A stretch of DNA of 32,612 nucleotides, taken from assembly GCA_012519975.1 (NCBI GenBank), contig JAAYPE010000011.1, positions 1-32,612 of the forward strand. Direction: 5' to 3'. This DNA is from Clostridiales bacterium (GTDB lineage Bacteria > Bacillota > Clostridia > Oscillospirales > Acutalibacteraceae). Of the stretch, positions 8,504 through 16,780 are shown one piece after another. Both the position numbers and the translations under genes were made by a program. Each line of letters begins with the position of its first letter. Position 1 is the stretch's first letter. Under the pieces are notes generated by a model. The model was not told the DNA's origin and did not search any database. It saw only the letters and a list, made by a program, of their open reading frames with translations.

Positions 8504-9005
8504 TAATACAATTACTGTTAATATAGCAGATATGAAAGTCGCTAAAAGCGCCGATATACTTGTTACCTATGCATTAGGTTCTTGTGTTGGAATATGTCTT
8601 TATGACCCCCTTAGAAAAATCGGGGCTCTTGGGCATATTATGTTGCCTGTTGCTCATAATGAGCAAGATGCAATAGAAAAAAAGCATAGGTTTGCAAATA
8701 CTTGTGTTCCTGAAATGATTAATCAGATGATTAATCAAGGATGCGCAAAAAGAAATATAGTAGCAAAAATTGCGGGGGGAGCTACTATGTTTAAGCTAGT
8801 GAACTCTCAAAGAGCTAACGCTAATTCGGACTTAAATCAAATTGGTGCCAAAAATATAGTTGCCGTAAAACAATCTTTAAAAGAGCACGGAATAACACTT
8901 TTAGCCGAGGACACTGGTGCCGATTATGCTCGAACTGTTTTTTTCAATACTGAAAATGGCGAAGTTACTATTAAGTCACATAGCAAACAGGTTAAAAACC
9001 TTTAA
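8496..9005 (+). CDS. cheD: Chemoreceptor glutamine deamidase CheD
   Basis: CheD deamidates glutamines in chemoreceptors and partners with CheC. The catalytic residues are visible as T24, C30 and H47. Their spacing (6 and 17 residues) is the same as in Thermotoga CheD (Thr21, Cys27, His44). The surrounding motifs YALGSCVGICLYD, GALGHIMLP and AKIAGGATMF are family hallmarks, and 169 residues is the usual length. The start overlaps the cheC stop, so translation is probably coupled. A terminator follows. Confidence 0.96.
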   Translation: MNNNTITVNIADMKVAKSADILVTYALGSCVGICLYDPLRKIGALGHIMLPVAHNEQDAIEKKHRFANTCVPEMINQMINQGCAKRNIVAKIAGGATMFKLVNSQRANANSDLNQIGAKNIVAVKQSLKEHGITLLAEDTGADYARTVFFNTENGEVTIKSHSKQVKNL

Positions 9006-9037
9006 CTTAAAATGAGTTTTATTTTTTATCAAAAATT

Positions 9038-9083
9038 AAGACCAGATTTATACAAGAAACAAGCTTGTGTAACTGGTCTTTTT
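9038..9083. terminator. Bidirectional terminator between cheD and the antiporter gene
   Basis: A stem of about 17 bp with a few mismatches pairs AAGACCAG...TACAAG (9038-9056) with CTTGTGTAACTGGTCTT (9064-9080). T-rich DNA lies on both sides. The flanking genes converge, so it can serve both. Confidence 0.85.
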
Positions 9084-9094
9084 ATATTTCTATT

Positions 9095-10690
9095 TTACAT
9101 TTGATTTACTACCAAAATATCTTCTTGCTCCATAATTGTGCTACCGCTCGGGATTATTATTTCACCTTTTCTTTGAATCATCACAACAAGTTCATCAGGT
9201 TCAATCGACATTTCTGAAACCGTTTTTCCTGCCCATTTACTATCACGACCTATAAAGATTTCAGAAAGTCCAGTTTCTTCAAACCCTTCTAAAGCTTTGG
9301 CACTTAAAACTAAAACATCGCCTTCTTGAAGTATCGTATCACCATTTGGAACATATTTTCGCATATGTCTTTGTAACAAAACTAAAAGCGTATCTGGTGG
9401 TAAAACAATATCTTTAATAGCCTTATCTTTCCACGGGTGGTCTTTTATTACTGTAAACTTTATAAACTGCACTGGCACTTCACCGGTGTAGTCTGTAAAG
9501 GTTTTTAAAACATCTGAATCCGAGTCAATCATATTAAGTTTTCGAGCAAAAACCGGTATTAATGAGCCTTGTAAAAGAATTGAGAACAAGACAATGCAAA
9601 ATACTATATGAAAAATATCATTATCAGTTTTTACAGGACTTGTCATTACCATAATAGCAAAAACAATCGATGCCGCTCCCCTAAGCCCCGACCAAGCAAC
9701 TAGAAACTGTTGATTTAATTTGCTTCTAAATGGGGTAAGTATTGCAAACACTGCTACTGGGCGAGACACAAAGGTTAGGAATATTGCTATAAGAATTGAT
9801 GGCACCATTACCTTCGGCAAGCTTGAAGGGAAAGCCAAAAGCCCAAGCAAAAAGAATATAACCATTTGCATAAGACCTGTGAATCCGTCAAAGAAATTTA
9901 CAAGCGCTTTTTTGTTTTTAATTGGCTGATTGCCAAGGATTATGCCAACGATATAAGCACTTAAATATCCATTACCGTTAAGCATTGCCGGTGCTGCATA
10001 AGCAACTAAAGCAATAGCAAAAACAAATATTGCATCAAATCCAGCCGTCGCAAATCTAAATCTTCTAAGCACCCACACCGCAACCATGGCAACTAACACG
10101 CCAAATACAACACCATATACAACTTGTGCAAATATAAGATATGTCATCTTTTTGCTATCAACTGTGCCACTCATTGCAGCCAAAGAAAGCACGGTGAGCA
10201 TATATGAAGTTGGGTCGTTACTTCCACTCTCAAGCTCTAGCATAGACGCAGTATTGTATTTTAAATTTAGTCTTCTAGACCTTAAAATTGAAAATACTGA
10301 GGCTGCATCGGTAGAGCTGATAACCGAGCCTATCAAAAAGCTCTCTAATAGCTCAATATGTAACACATAGTAACAAAATAGTCCCGTTATTAGGGCTGTC
10401 ATTATAACGCCTAAAGAGGACAGCAAAATAGCTTTTACGGCTATCGGTCTAGCTTCACTCCATTTGGTGCAAAAACCTCCATAAAACATAATAAATATTA
10501 AGGCAACCGAGCATATTTGTTCAGCGAATATATAATTATCAAACGGAATTTTTAACACACCATCTGAACCGAAAAACATCCCTAAAATTATGAAAGCCAG
10601 CAACATCGGAATACCCAGTTTATTGGATAACCTGTTGCAAAGCAAACAAGCAATTAAAACTACAGCTGTAAATAAAACATAACCAGGCAA
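9095..10690 (-). CDS. CPA1-family cation (K+ or Na+)/proton antiporter with cytosolic TrkA-C-type tail
   Basis: This inner-membrane exchanger is of the NhaP2/CvrA type. I start it at TTG 10690, with GGGGAG seven bases upstream. The protein then begins LPGYVLFTAVVLIACLLCNRL and the first membrane helix, giving 531 residues. An upstream TTG at 10720 has no ribosome site. About twelve membrane helices fill the first 385 residues, with the ion-site motifs SSTDAASVF and ELESGSNDPTSYML. The last 130 residues are soluble and look like two successive RCK_C (TrkA-C) units, near 395-450 and 465-531, with no NAD-binding TrkA-N domain. RCK_C domains in Firmicute transporters can bind c-di-AMP, but binding here is not shown. 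Which cation it carries cannot be read from the sequence. It is monocistronic. Confidence 0.9.
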   Translation of the reverse strand: MPGYVLFTAVVLIACLLCNRLSNKLGIPMLLAFIILGMFFGSDGVLKIPFDNYIFAEQICSVALIFIMFYGGFCTKWSEARPIAVKAILLSSLGVIMTALITGLFCYYVLHIELLESFLIGSVISSTDAASVFSILRSRRLNLKYNTASMLELESGSNDPTSYMLTVLSLAAMSGTVDSKKMTYLIFAQVVYGVVFGVLVAMVAVWVLRRFRFATAGFDAIFVFAIALVAYAAPAMLNGNGYLSAYIVGIILGNQPIKNKKALVNFFDGFTGLMQMVIFFLLGLLAFPSSLPKVMVPSILIAIFLTFVSRPVAVFAILTPFRSKLNQQFLVAWSGLRGAASIVFAIMVMTSPVKTDNDIFHIVFCIVLFSILLQGSLIPVFARKLNMIDSDSDVLKTFTDYTGEVPVQFIKFTVIKDHPWKDKAIKDIVLPPDTLLVLLQRHMRKYVPNGDTILQEGDVLVLSAKALEGFEETGLSEIFIGRDSKWAGKTVSEMSIEPDELVVMIQRKGEIIIPSGSTIMEQEDILVVNQM

Positions 10691-10753
10691 ATAACTACTC
10701 CCCTTCTGTAAAAATAACAATCTATTTATTGTTTTATAATTATAAATTAATTT

Positions 10754-10783
10754 TGATATAATCCATTTGCGATTATTATATCA
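10754..10783. repeat. Inverted repeat built from two TGATATAAT words
   Basis: TGATATAAT at 10754-10762 (plus) and its exact reverse complement at 10775-10783 flank a 12-bp spacer, 64-93 bp upstream of the antiporter start. Each arm reads as an extended -10 element, pointing in opposite directions. Confidence 0.6.
10775..10783 (-). promoter_or_regulatory. Possible extended -10 promoter for the antiporter gene
   Basis: TGATATAAT on the minus strand contains a perfect TATAAT with the TGn extension. The -35 region 17 bp upstream (ATTTAA) is poor. It would give a leader of roughly 75 nt. Confidence 0.35.
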
Positions 10784-11157
10784 TATTTTTTATCATTTTA
10801 AATGTTTTTGCGATATTTAAAAATAATCAGTAGCAACTTACTATATTTCTATCCATTACCTACTCTTATTCTTTTATTGCTCGCTCAAAATCCTGATAAA
10901 ATGAAGATGAGCGATGGAAATATCATTACTATTTTCACTATGTTTTCCCTGTGTTCCATACAATACAAGTCAATATCGACTGCAGAGGGTTTGAAAAACG
11001 ATAAAAGATGAGAAAATTATTCGGTAGCAATATTATAATTTTTGTGTTAAATGCAGGTAGTAATTTTGGCTCTATAAAGGTTGTAAATAATTATAATATA
11101 AAAATCATAAAAGCTTTTTAAAATTACAATATAAAATATTATAAAATATTATAAAAT
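10784..11157. other. Gene-free AT-rich stretch between the antiporter promoter and the tRNA terminator
   Basis: I see no convincing gene. Two short plus-strand frames (10802-11011, 69 residues; 11008-11121, 37 residues) overlap by ATGA, but neither has a well-spaced ribosome site or a recognisable domain. The first has one hydrophobic stretch. The right end contains a short tandem ATAAAATATT repeat at 11131-11158. The middle is less AT-biased than its flanks and could be a decayed gene, which is inference only. Confidence 0.5.
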
Positions 11158-11196
11158 AAAAACCATGTTTTTGGCAAAAACCTTAAACATGGATTT
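11158..11196 (-). terminator. Rho-independent terminator of the tRNA cluster
   Basis: On the minus strand CCATGTTT (plus 11185-11192) pairs with AAACATGG (plus 11163-11170), and the stem is followed by a T-run. It starts nine bases after the tRNA-Gln 3' end. Confidence 0.88.
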
Positions 11197-11204
11197 TATT
11201 TTAA

Positions 11205-11279
11205 TGGCTGGGATGGCTGGATTTGAACCAACGAATGACGGAGTCAAAGTCCGTTGCCTTACCACTTGGCGACACCCCA
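11205..11279 (-). tRNA. tRNA-Gln (UUG)
   Basis: The minus strand folds as a cloverleaf. The acceptor TGGGGTG pairs with CATCCCA (one G-U), the discriminator is G and CCA is encoded. The anticodon loop CTTTGAC gives UUG. The T-loop GGTTCAAATCC is present. It is the last gene of the four-tRNA cluster. Confidence 0.95.
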
Positions 11280-11334
11280 ATAATTCTATTTATATAAAAT
11301 GTACAAAGCATTTTTGCTATGCATATTTTAAAAG

Positions 11335-11412
11335 TGGGGTGGATGATGGGATTCGAACCCACGCTCTCCAGTGCCACAAACTGGCGCTTTAACCAACTAA
11401 GCTACACCCACC
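11335..11412 (-). tRNA. tRNA-His (GUG)
   Basis: The anticodon loop TTGTGGC gives GUG. The acceptor GTGGGTG pairs with CATCCAC. The extra G at -1 (position 11412) faces discriminator C73, the identity mark of bacterial tRNA-His. CCA is encoded at 11335-11337. Confidence 0.95.
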
Positions 11413-11454
11413 ATATACCTTACTCAAAAACAAACGCATTGCTTGTAAACACTC

Positions 11455-11531
11455 TGGCGTGCTTGGAGGGACTCGAACCCCCGACCCTCTGCTTAGAAGG
11501 CAGATGCTCTATCCGGCTGAGCTACAAGCAC
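11455..11531 (-). tRNA. tRNA-Arg (UCU)
   Basis: The anticodon loop CTTCTAA gives UCU. The acceptor GTGCTTG pairs with CAAGCAC, the discriminator is G and CCA is encoded. The D-stem region TAGCTCAGCCGGATAGAGCA is standard. It reads AGA codons, which are common in AT-rich genomes. Confidence 0.95.
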
Positions 11532-11548
11532 ACATAAAAAAAGCAAAT

Positions 11549-11622
<74 letters not shown>

Positions 11623-11640
11623 ATATTTGCGACGTTGATA

Positions 11641-11669
11641 ATAATAACATAATCTTCGTCGCATGTCAA
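11641..11669 (-). promoter_or_regulatory. Strong sigma-A promoter of the tRNA Gly-Arg-His-Gln cluster
   Basis: On the minus strand a perfect TTGACA (plus 11664-11669) is followed by a 17-bp spacer and TATTAT (plus 11641-11646). It sits just 18 bp past the stop of the ClpE-like gene, with no terminator between them. Confidence 0.85.
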
Positions 11670-11687
11670 TAGGATTTTAAAAAGATT

Positions 11688-14018
11688 TTATAATCCTTTG
11701 ACAAAAATTTCATTATCCTTAATAAACACACTGATTTCAGCCAAAGATTTGCCATGGCTATCTATAATTAAGCTCGCTATTTTATCCTCTACTTCTCGCC
11801 TTATAACATTTCTAAGGTCCCTAGCACCCCTAACATTAGAATCCATTTGTGCCCTAATTGCCGCCGGCACATCACTGTCATACTTGAGTGTTATTCCCTT
11901 ATCCTTTATAGGTTCTTTAAGCTCGTCTAGCATAAGAATTGCGATATCCTCATAGTCTTCGTCTGACAATTCGTTAAACACAACAATTTCATCAACCCTA
12001 CCTAAAAACTCTGGACGAAGGAATTCACGAAGCGATTTCATTGCTTTATCCTTTGATGCTTGTTCACTCGTTTTTCCAAAGCCCATAGCGCCGTCTTTTC
12101 GCTCGCTACCAGCATTGGAGGTCATTATTATTACTGTATTTTCAAAGCTTACTACCCTACCTTGAGCGTCTGTAATTTTACCCTCATCTAAAATCTGGAG
12201 TAAAATATTCATCACATCAGGATGAGCTTTTTCAATCTCATCAAAAAGTATTACGGAGTATGGCTTTCGTCTTACTTTTTCTGTAAGCTGCCCCGCCTCA
12301 TCATAGCCCACATAACCCGGTGGTGAGCCGATTATTCTAGATACACTATGCTTCTCCATAAACTCTGACATATCCAGTCTTATAAGCGTTTCCGGTGTGT
12401 CAAACAGCTCAAAAGACAGTTGTTTGACAAGCTCTGTCTTTCCAACTCCTGTTGGGCCTACAAAGATAAATGATGCGGGTTTTCTGTGAGGGTTTATCTG
12501 TATTCGACTACGCCTTACTGCTGAAGAAATAAGAGCAACTGCCTCTTTTTGACCCATTATTTTTTTATTTAAATTATCTTCAAGACTTGCAAGTTTTCTC
12601 AAATCACTATCTATTATTTTACTTGCAGGTATGCCTGTCCACAACTCAATGACCTTTGCAATGTCGTTTTCTGTAACACTATTATCTTTTACTTTTTCTG
12701 AAAGTGATTCAATTTTTTGCTCTAGAGCTAGTATTTCTGCTTTTAGTCTTGCTATTTCTTCATAGTCTACATCTTCAGTTTCCGACATAAGCTCTTCAAG
12801 CAATTCTCTATTTTCTAAAAGTCTGCGTTCGCTTATCTCGTGCTCACTTATCGCTTTATTTCGCAAGTTTGCACAAGTACAAGCTTCATCAAGAAGGTCA
12901 ATTGCCTTATCCGGTAAAAATCTATCGTTGATATATCTCTCCGACAAAATAACAGCACGGCGCACCAAACTATCGGATATCTCTACCCTGTGATAATTTT
13001 CATAATACGATTTTATTCCTATTAGCATATTATAAGCATCTTCAACTGAAGGCTCTTCAATTTTTACTGGCTGAAAGCGACGCTCTAATGCTGCATCTTT
13101 TTCGATGTGTTTTCTGTACTCATTAAAAGTTGTTGCACCTATTACTTGAATTTCGCCCCTTGATAATGCTGGTTTTAAGATATTTGCAGCATTCATCGAA
13201 CCTTCTGCATCACCTGTCCCAACAAGATTATGAACTTCGTCTATAAATAAAATAATATTTCCCTCTGCTTTAACCTCATCAACAAGACCTTTTATCCTGC
13301 TCTCAAACTGCCCACGAAACTGTGTCCCAGCAATCAACGCAGTAAGGTCTAGCAAATGTATTTCTTTATCCGCAAGCTTTGCCGGAACATCTTTGTTTGC
13401 AATTTTCATTGCCAAACCTTCAGCAATTGCTGTTTTTCCAACGCCTGGCTCACCTATAAGACAAGGGTTATTTTTTGAGCGTCTACAAAGAATTTGAGTT
13501 ACTCTATAAATTTCTTTTTGTCGCCCTATTACTGTATCAATTTTGCCTGATTTTGCTTTTTCTGTAAGGTCGGTACAATAAAGGTTAAGATATTTACGCT
13601 TACCTTTGCCCTTTGATTTTTTTCTATTTTTTTTAGTTTTACTCTTTACTGGCTTTTCCTCTGGTTCGTCAAATGGTTCAAAAAAATCTATATCCGACTC
13701 CAAATCGTCCTCTTGATTTTCCATATCCATAGCATTAAACAGACCTTGAAAAGATGGCAATGTTGGGGCACCACCTGCTTCAAAATCTCCGTCTTCATCT
13801 TCTCCATATCCTAGAATAGTATTAAACTGCTCACTTATGGCATCAACATCTTCTTCAGTAACACCCATGCTATCCATCATTTGTTTTACAGGGCCCAAAT
13901 TCATATCCATTGCACATTTTATGCAAAGTCCTTCCGGAATAGTTTTTTCGCCCTCTATTCTTGAAATGAATATTACAGCAGGATTTTTTTTGCATTTCGA
14001 GCAAATTATTTTCTTCAT
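11688..14018 (-). CDS. ClpE-like ATP-dependent Clp protease ATPase subunit with N-terminal zinc finger
   Basis: This is a Hsp100 unfoldase that probably feeds substrates to ClpP. The 776-residue protein begins with a four-Cys zinc site (C6, C9, C32, C35) as in ClpE and lacks the Clp_N double repeat of ClpC/ClpB. Residues 70-142 form an unusual linker: first acidic (many Asp/Glu), then a basic Lys/Arg block. AAA-1 has Walker A GEPGVGKT (189-196) and Walker B ILFIDE (256-261). A short coiled-coil insert lies at about 398-445. AAA-2 has GPTGVGKT (521-528) and VILFDE. MGF at 645-647 sits where ClpC carries its ClpP-binding VGF loop. AAGGAG lies seven bases before the ATG. It is last in the long leftward run. 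I saw no convincing CtsR box in the 48-bp gap upstream. Bacillus ClpE is shorter, about 700 residues. Confidence 0.9.
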   Translation of the reverse strand: MKKIICSKCKKNPAVIFISRIEGEKTIPEGLCIKCAMDMNLGPVKQMMDSMGVTEEDVDAISEQFNTILGYGEDEDGDFEAGGAPTLPSFQGLFNAMDMENQEDDLESDIDFFEPFDEPEEKPVKSKTKKNRKKSKGKGKRKYLNLYCTDLTEKAKSGKIDTVIGRQKEIYRVTQILCRRSKNNPCLIGEPGVGKTAIAEGLAMKIANKDVPAKLADKEIHLLDLTALIAGTQFRGQFESRIKGLVDEVKAEGNIILFIDEVHNLVGTGDAEGSMNAANILKPALSRGEIQVIGATTFNEYRKHIEKDAALERRFQPVKIEEPSVEDAYNMLIGIKSYYENYHRVEISDSLVRRAVILSERYINDRFLPDKAIDLLDEACTCANLRNKAISEHEISERRLLENRELLEELMSETEDVDYEEIARLKAEILALEQKIESLSEKVKDNSVTENDIAKVIELWTGIPASKIIDSDLRKLASLEDNLNKKIMGQKEAVALISSAVRRSRIQINPHRKPASFIFVGPTGVGKTELVKQLSFELFDTPETLIRLDMSEFMEKHSVSRIIGSPPGYVGYDEAGQLTEKVRRKPYSVILFDEIEKAHPDVMNILLQILDEGKITDAQGRVVSFENTVIIMTSNAGSERKDGAMGFGKTSEQASKDKAMKSLREFLRPEFLGRVDEIVVFNELSDEDYEDIAILMLDELKEPIKDKGITLKYDSDVPAAIRAQMDSNVRGARDLRNVIRREVEDKIASLIIDSHGKSLAEISVFIKDNEIFVKGL

Positions 14019-14066
14019 CTGTAAACTCCTTAAAAATCCTATTTGTCATTTATAATAAATCTTAAT

Positions 14067-14717
14067 TTATATATTTTTATTATTTACTTTTTCAGTTTTT
14101 TTATCTTTAAGCTCTGTTATTGTTCCTGGTATGTAACTAATAAACGCTATAATTGTCATCACAGCTGAAATAAGTACGAGTACCATAACTGTTACTTCGT
14201 GGAACTGAAAGAACTCTCTAAAGGCGCCAAAATCCGGACCAAAAGCTATAATCAAAAGCATCACGGTATAAAATGTGAAAGTTGAAACCTTGCCATATAC
14301 TTCTGCAGCACCTGGACGAATATTTTTTGCAAGCAAAACAACTCCGCCAAGCATCATCAACAACTCTTTTGCAAGGAACAACAAAAACACAAATCTAAAA
14401 CTGCGAACTGAACCACTATCAGACTTGTCAAACTCAATAAACAACATAATTGCAATAGTTATTTGCGTAAGCTTATCAGCCACTGGGTCTAGCAATTTGC
14501 CAAGTGCGGTTATCTGGTTATATTTTCTAGCAATTCTTCCATCAAGGCTATCTGTAATTCCTGACACTATGATTACTATTAGCGCCCCTTTAACATCCCC
14601 AGTGTAAAACAGGTAAACAAACAGAGGGATTAAGAGTATTCTAACAGCTGAAAGTGCGTTTGGTATAGTAAGTCCACCTTTAAAAATATCTTCCATCTGC
14701 GTTTTTAAATTGCTCAT
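14067..14717 (-). CDS. pgsA: CDP-diacylglycerol-glycerol-3-phosphate 3-phosphatidyltransferase
   Basis: This integral membrane enzyme makes phosphatidylglycerophosphate, the first committed step to phosphatidylglycerol and cardiolipin. The full CDP-alcohol phosphotransferase signature is present: D56-x2-D59-G60-x2-A63-R64-x8-G73-x3-D77-x3-D81. The N-terminal NALSAVRILLIPLFVYL stretch is typical of PgsA. Several membrane helices follow and the C-terminus is Lys-rich. Its 216 residues are slightly more than the usual 180-200. AAGGAG precedes the ATG. The gene lies between cvpA and the ClpE-like gene in the long run. Other CDP-alcohol transferases share the motif, but the N-terminus favours PgsA. 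Confidence 0.9.
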   Translation of the reverse strand: MSNLKTQMEDIFKGGLTIPNALSAVRILLIPLFVYLFYTGDVKGALIVIIVSGITDSLDGRIARKYNQITALGKLLDPVADKLTQITIAIMLFIEFDKSDSGSVRSFRFVFLLFLAKELLMMLGGVVLLAKNIRPGAAEVYGKVSTFTFYTVMLLIIAFGPDFGAFREFFQFHEVTVMVLVLISAVMTIIAFISYIPGTITELKDKKTEKVNNKNI

Positions 14718-14777
14718 AACTTTCTCCTTTTATTTATAACTCTGGCTGTATTCTTTATTACAAACACTTCTTAAAAA

Positions 14778-15503
14778 TTAAAAAGCGATTTTATCTCTAA
14801 CTATTTCTATTATAATTGATTCATCAACTGCATTTGCAAAAAACAAAAATTTATCTGAATTTCCTTGAGCATTTTTAAAGGCAACATCACTTTGTGAAAT
14901 TCCTGCAAGCGCATATAGAGTAAATGAAATGACAACAACCATAACAACTGCTTTTAGCACCCCAACAACTCCACCTAGCAATCTGTCTACACTTCTAAGA
15001 GGTGTTATGCGTATGGTATTTGCGACCATATTACCAAGCGACGAAAACACCGCAATTAGCACTGCAAATCCAATAATAGAAACAATCCAGTCACAAACTT
15101 CGATTAATACGGGAGCTAAAAAACTGTCTGTAATAGTTCTTGAAACTTGTTCTAGACTCATCCCTGTTGGGTCAAAATCGAGTATACGCTGTGATGTATC
15201 TACATCTATAAATACTGATGCTGAATTTAGTATCCTTGAAACGCCCATCAAAAACATCATAAATTGGTTTTGGGTAGTTCCAAATGCATAATCATCTACT
15301 AGAGTTGCACTAACTTTTTTAATAGCCCTATCCCTTACAACTCCTGTGTAAAGTATTTGTGCAAAATGATGGCTATATTTTAGCACAAAATAAGCGGCAG
15401 CAAGCCAAGCTATAAAACTAACTATAGTAGCTAAAAAGCCTTGTTTTAGTCCCGTCCTAATTATTATTACTGACATAATTATAAGAAGAACATCAACAAG
15501 CAT
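14778..15503 (-). CDS. CvpA family membrane protein
   Basis: This 241-residue protein has a hydrophobic N-terminus (MLVDVLLIIMSVIIIRTGLKQGFLATIVSFIAW) with the Gly-rich first-helix pattern of CvpA. The family C-terminal helix pair is seen in PLRSVDRLLGGVVGVLKAVVMVVVISFTLY. Four membrane helices are likely. The region at about 65-125 is a longer extracytoplasmic loop than in short CvpA proteins. CvpA was named for colicin V export in E. coli, and the function in Firmicutes is unclear. A good promoter lies in the gap upstream, so cvpA-pgsA-ClpE-like can be transcribed independently of the genes before it. Confidence 0.8.
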   Translation of the reverse strand: MLVDVLLIIMSVIIIRTGLKQGFLATIVSFIAWLAAAYFVLKYSHHFAQILYTGVVRDRAIKKVSATLVDDYAFGTTQNQFMMFLMGVSRILNSASVFIDVDTSQRILDFDPTGMSLEQVSRTITDSFLAPVLIEVCDWIVSIIGFAVLIAVFSSLGNMVANTIRITPLRSVDRLLGGVVGVLKAVVMVVVISFTLYALAGISQSDVAFKNAQGNSDKFLFFANAVDESIIIEIVRDKIAF

Positions 15504-15533
15504 TTAACCACCTCATTTTTTCTGTATTTAAAT

Positions 15534-15563
15534 ATTATATCACCAATCTAGTAATTATATCAA
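15534..15563 (-). promoter_or_regulatory. Internal promoter before cvpA
   Basis: On the minus strand TTGATA (plus 15558-15563) and TATAAT (plus 15534-15539) are 18 bp apart, and the -10 has a TGn extension. TGATATAAT occurs twice here, 20 bp apart. The gap is 68 bp, the largest within the 13-gene run. Confidence 0.65.
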
Positions 15564-15571
15564 GTTTTTTG

Positions 15572-16780
15572 TTAAGGGCATTTTATAATTTCTCCAATAG
15601 CATAAATATATGTATCTCTGCCATAAAACAAAACATCAATACTATCTTTTTTTGATTTAATTTTTTCTTTCTCATTGCCGTTAATATCATACATAACCAA
15701 TTTATCATCTAGCAAAACACCTACTGTGTTTGCGTTGCAATATATATTTTTAACGGCACTTTCAATCTTTTTGCTAAAAACTTCTTTTCCACTTTTGTTA
15801 TACACTTTTAGAATATTTTTATTTGCACTGCCATACTCAGACAACAAAACTGCGTTTGTTCCGCTTTCAGACATTGAATATCGCATAAGAGTGCTTGTTT
15901 CAAAACTAACATCCTCTTGACGCTGTGTTTTATTTTTTATAACGTTTCTTAAATTGTCACCCATTACAATTATAGTGTCTCTGCTAGAAAACTCAACATC
16001 AAACACCGAAGTTTTTGGATAGTCAAATACTGCAACTGCTTTTGAATAATTAAAATCAAAAACATAAACCTTTGAAAAAACTTCCCCATCCTTTGCACTA
16101 ATTGCTGCAACTGCTAGATATTTGCCGTTATCAGAAAGTGCAACATCCACAATTTTTTCTGAATAACACGCCCATTTAAACTGCGTTTTTGTAAATTTAT
16201 TTGAATACACAGTTACAACACCACACGAATCTTTTTCAAGTGTTACTACTGCAATATTCCCTGATTTTCCCATATCACAGGTTAAAATCTTATGCTTTGT
16301 TTCGCCTTCAAACAACTTTTCAGTACGGCTTTGAACCATATATCTATACCCACCACGGTCATATACAACAGCTCTTCCCCCTTGTATACTCATTGCTGGG
16401 CTTGCATATGTGTGATTGATTTTTGCAACTTCTTTTGCCGTTGAATCAAGCGAAATTGTTGCGCTATCAGTGAGTAAAAAAACATTGTTAGACATCATAT
16501 CAATATTTTTAACTGAGCTAGAGCTTATTTGATATGGATATCCTTCGCCACTTTTTAGGCTTGCCACAAAACTTTTGACCGAGTCCGACATTGAAGAAAG
16601 AGTTGCTACACCAAATGTTTCTGTCGCTAAAAACAACAACAAAAATACAACAAAAACAGTTGCAACAGTTTTAAAAACCGTAAATGAGCCATTTGTTTTG
16701 CCCTTTTTTGACGAGCTTTGTGCCTTGTATTTTGCTGTGTTAGAGCTTTTTTTATTATTTGTTATTTTCCTTGGCACCAT
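15572..16780 (-). CDS. DUF5711-type membrane-anchored beta-propeller protein
   Basis: Predicted single-pass membrane protein of 402 residues, function unknown. I start it at ATG 16780 (MVPRKITNNKKSS), preceded by GGGAGTGA. The open frame extends to 16843, but that part lies inside truA. The N-terminus is a Lys/Ser-rich cytoplasmic segment (about 1-37). A membrane helix follows near 38-60 (VATVFVVFLLLFLATETFGV). The rest is a large extracytoplasmic domain of repeating beta-strand units, such as NIAVVTLEKDSCGVVTVYSN and YLAVAAISAKDGEVFSKVYV, consistent with a WD40/PQQ-like propeller. This matches the DUF5711 architecture I know from clostridia, recognised by pattern only. Its start overlaps the truA stop by 26 bp. 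Confidence 0.72.
   Translation of the reverse strand: MVPRKITNNKKSSNTAKYKAQSSSKKGKTNGSFTVFKTVATVFVVFLLLFLATETFGVATLSSMSDSVKSFVASLKSGEGYPYQISSSSVKNIDMMSNNVFLLTDSATISLDSTAKEVAKINHTYASPAMSIQGGRAVVYDRGGYRYMVQSRTEKLFEGETKHKILTCDMGKSGNIAVVTLEKDSCGVVTVYSNKFTKTQFKWACYSEKIVDVALSDNGKYLAVAAISAKDGEVFSKVYVFDFNYSKAVAVFDYPKTSVFDVEFSSRDTIIVMGDNLRNVIKNKTQRQEDVSFETSTLMRYSMSESGTNAVLLSEYGSANKNILKVYNKSGKEVFSKKIESAVKNIYCNANTVGVLLDDKLVMYDINGNEKEKIKSKKDSIDVLFYGRDTYIYAIGEIIKCP

Noticed and set aside
10802..11011. 69-codon plus-strand frame
   Set aside because: No Shine-Dalgarno site, no recognised domain, and a low-complexity hydrophobic start. Kept only as a possible relic.
11008..11121. 37-codon frame with an acetate-kinase-like NAGS stretch
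   Set aside because: The match is a few residues in an Asn/Ile-rich peptide, the purine-rich site is 18 bases away, and no further kinase motif follows.
11165..11537. Two plus-strand frames of 72-75 codons
   Set aside because: They are antisense to the tRNA genes. Their peptides (such as GFEPT) are the usual false translations of tRNA T-arms.
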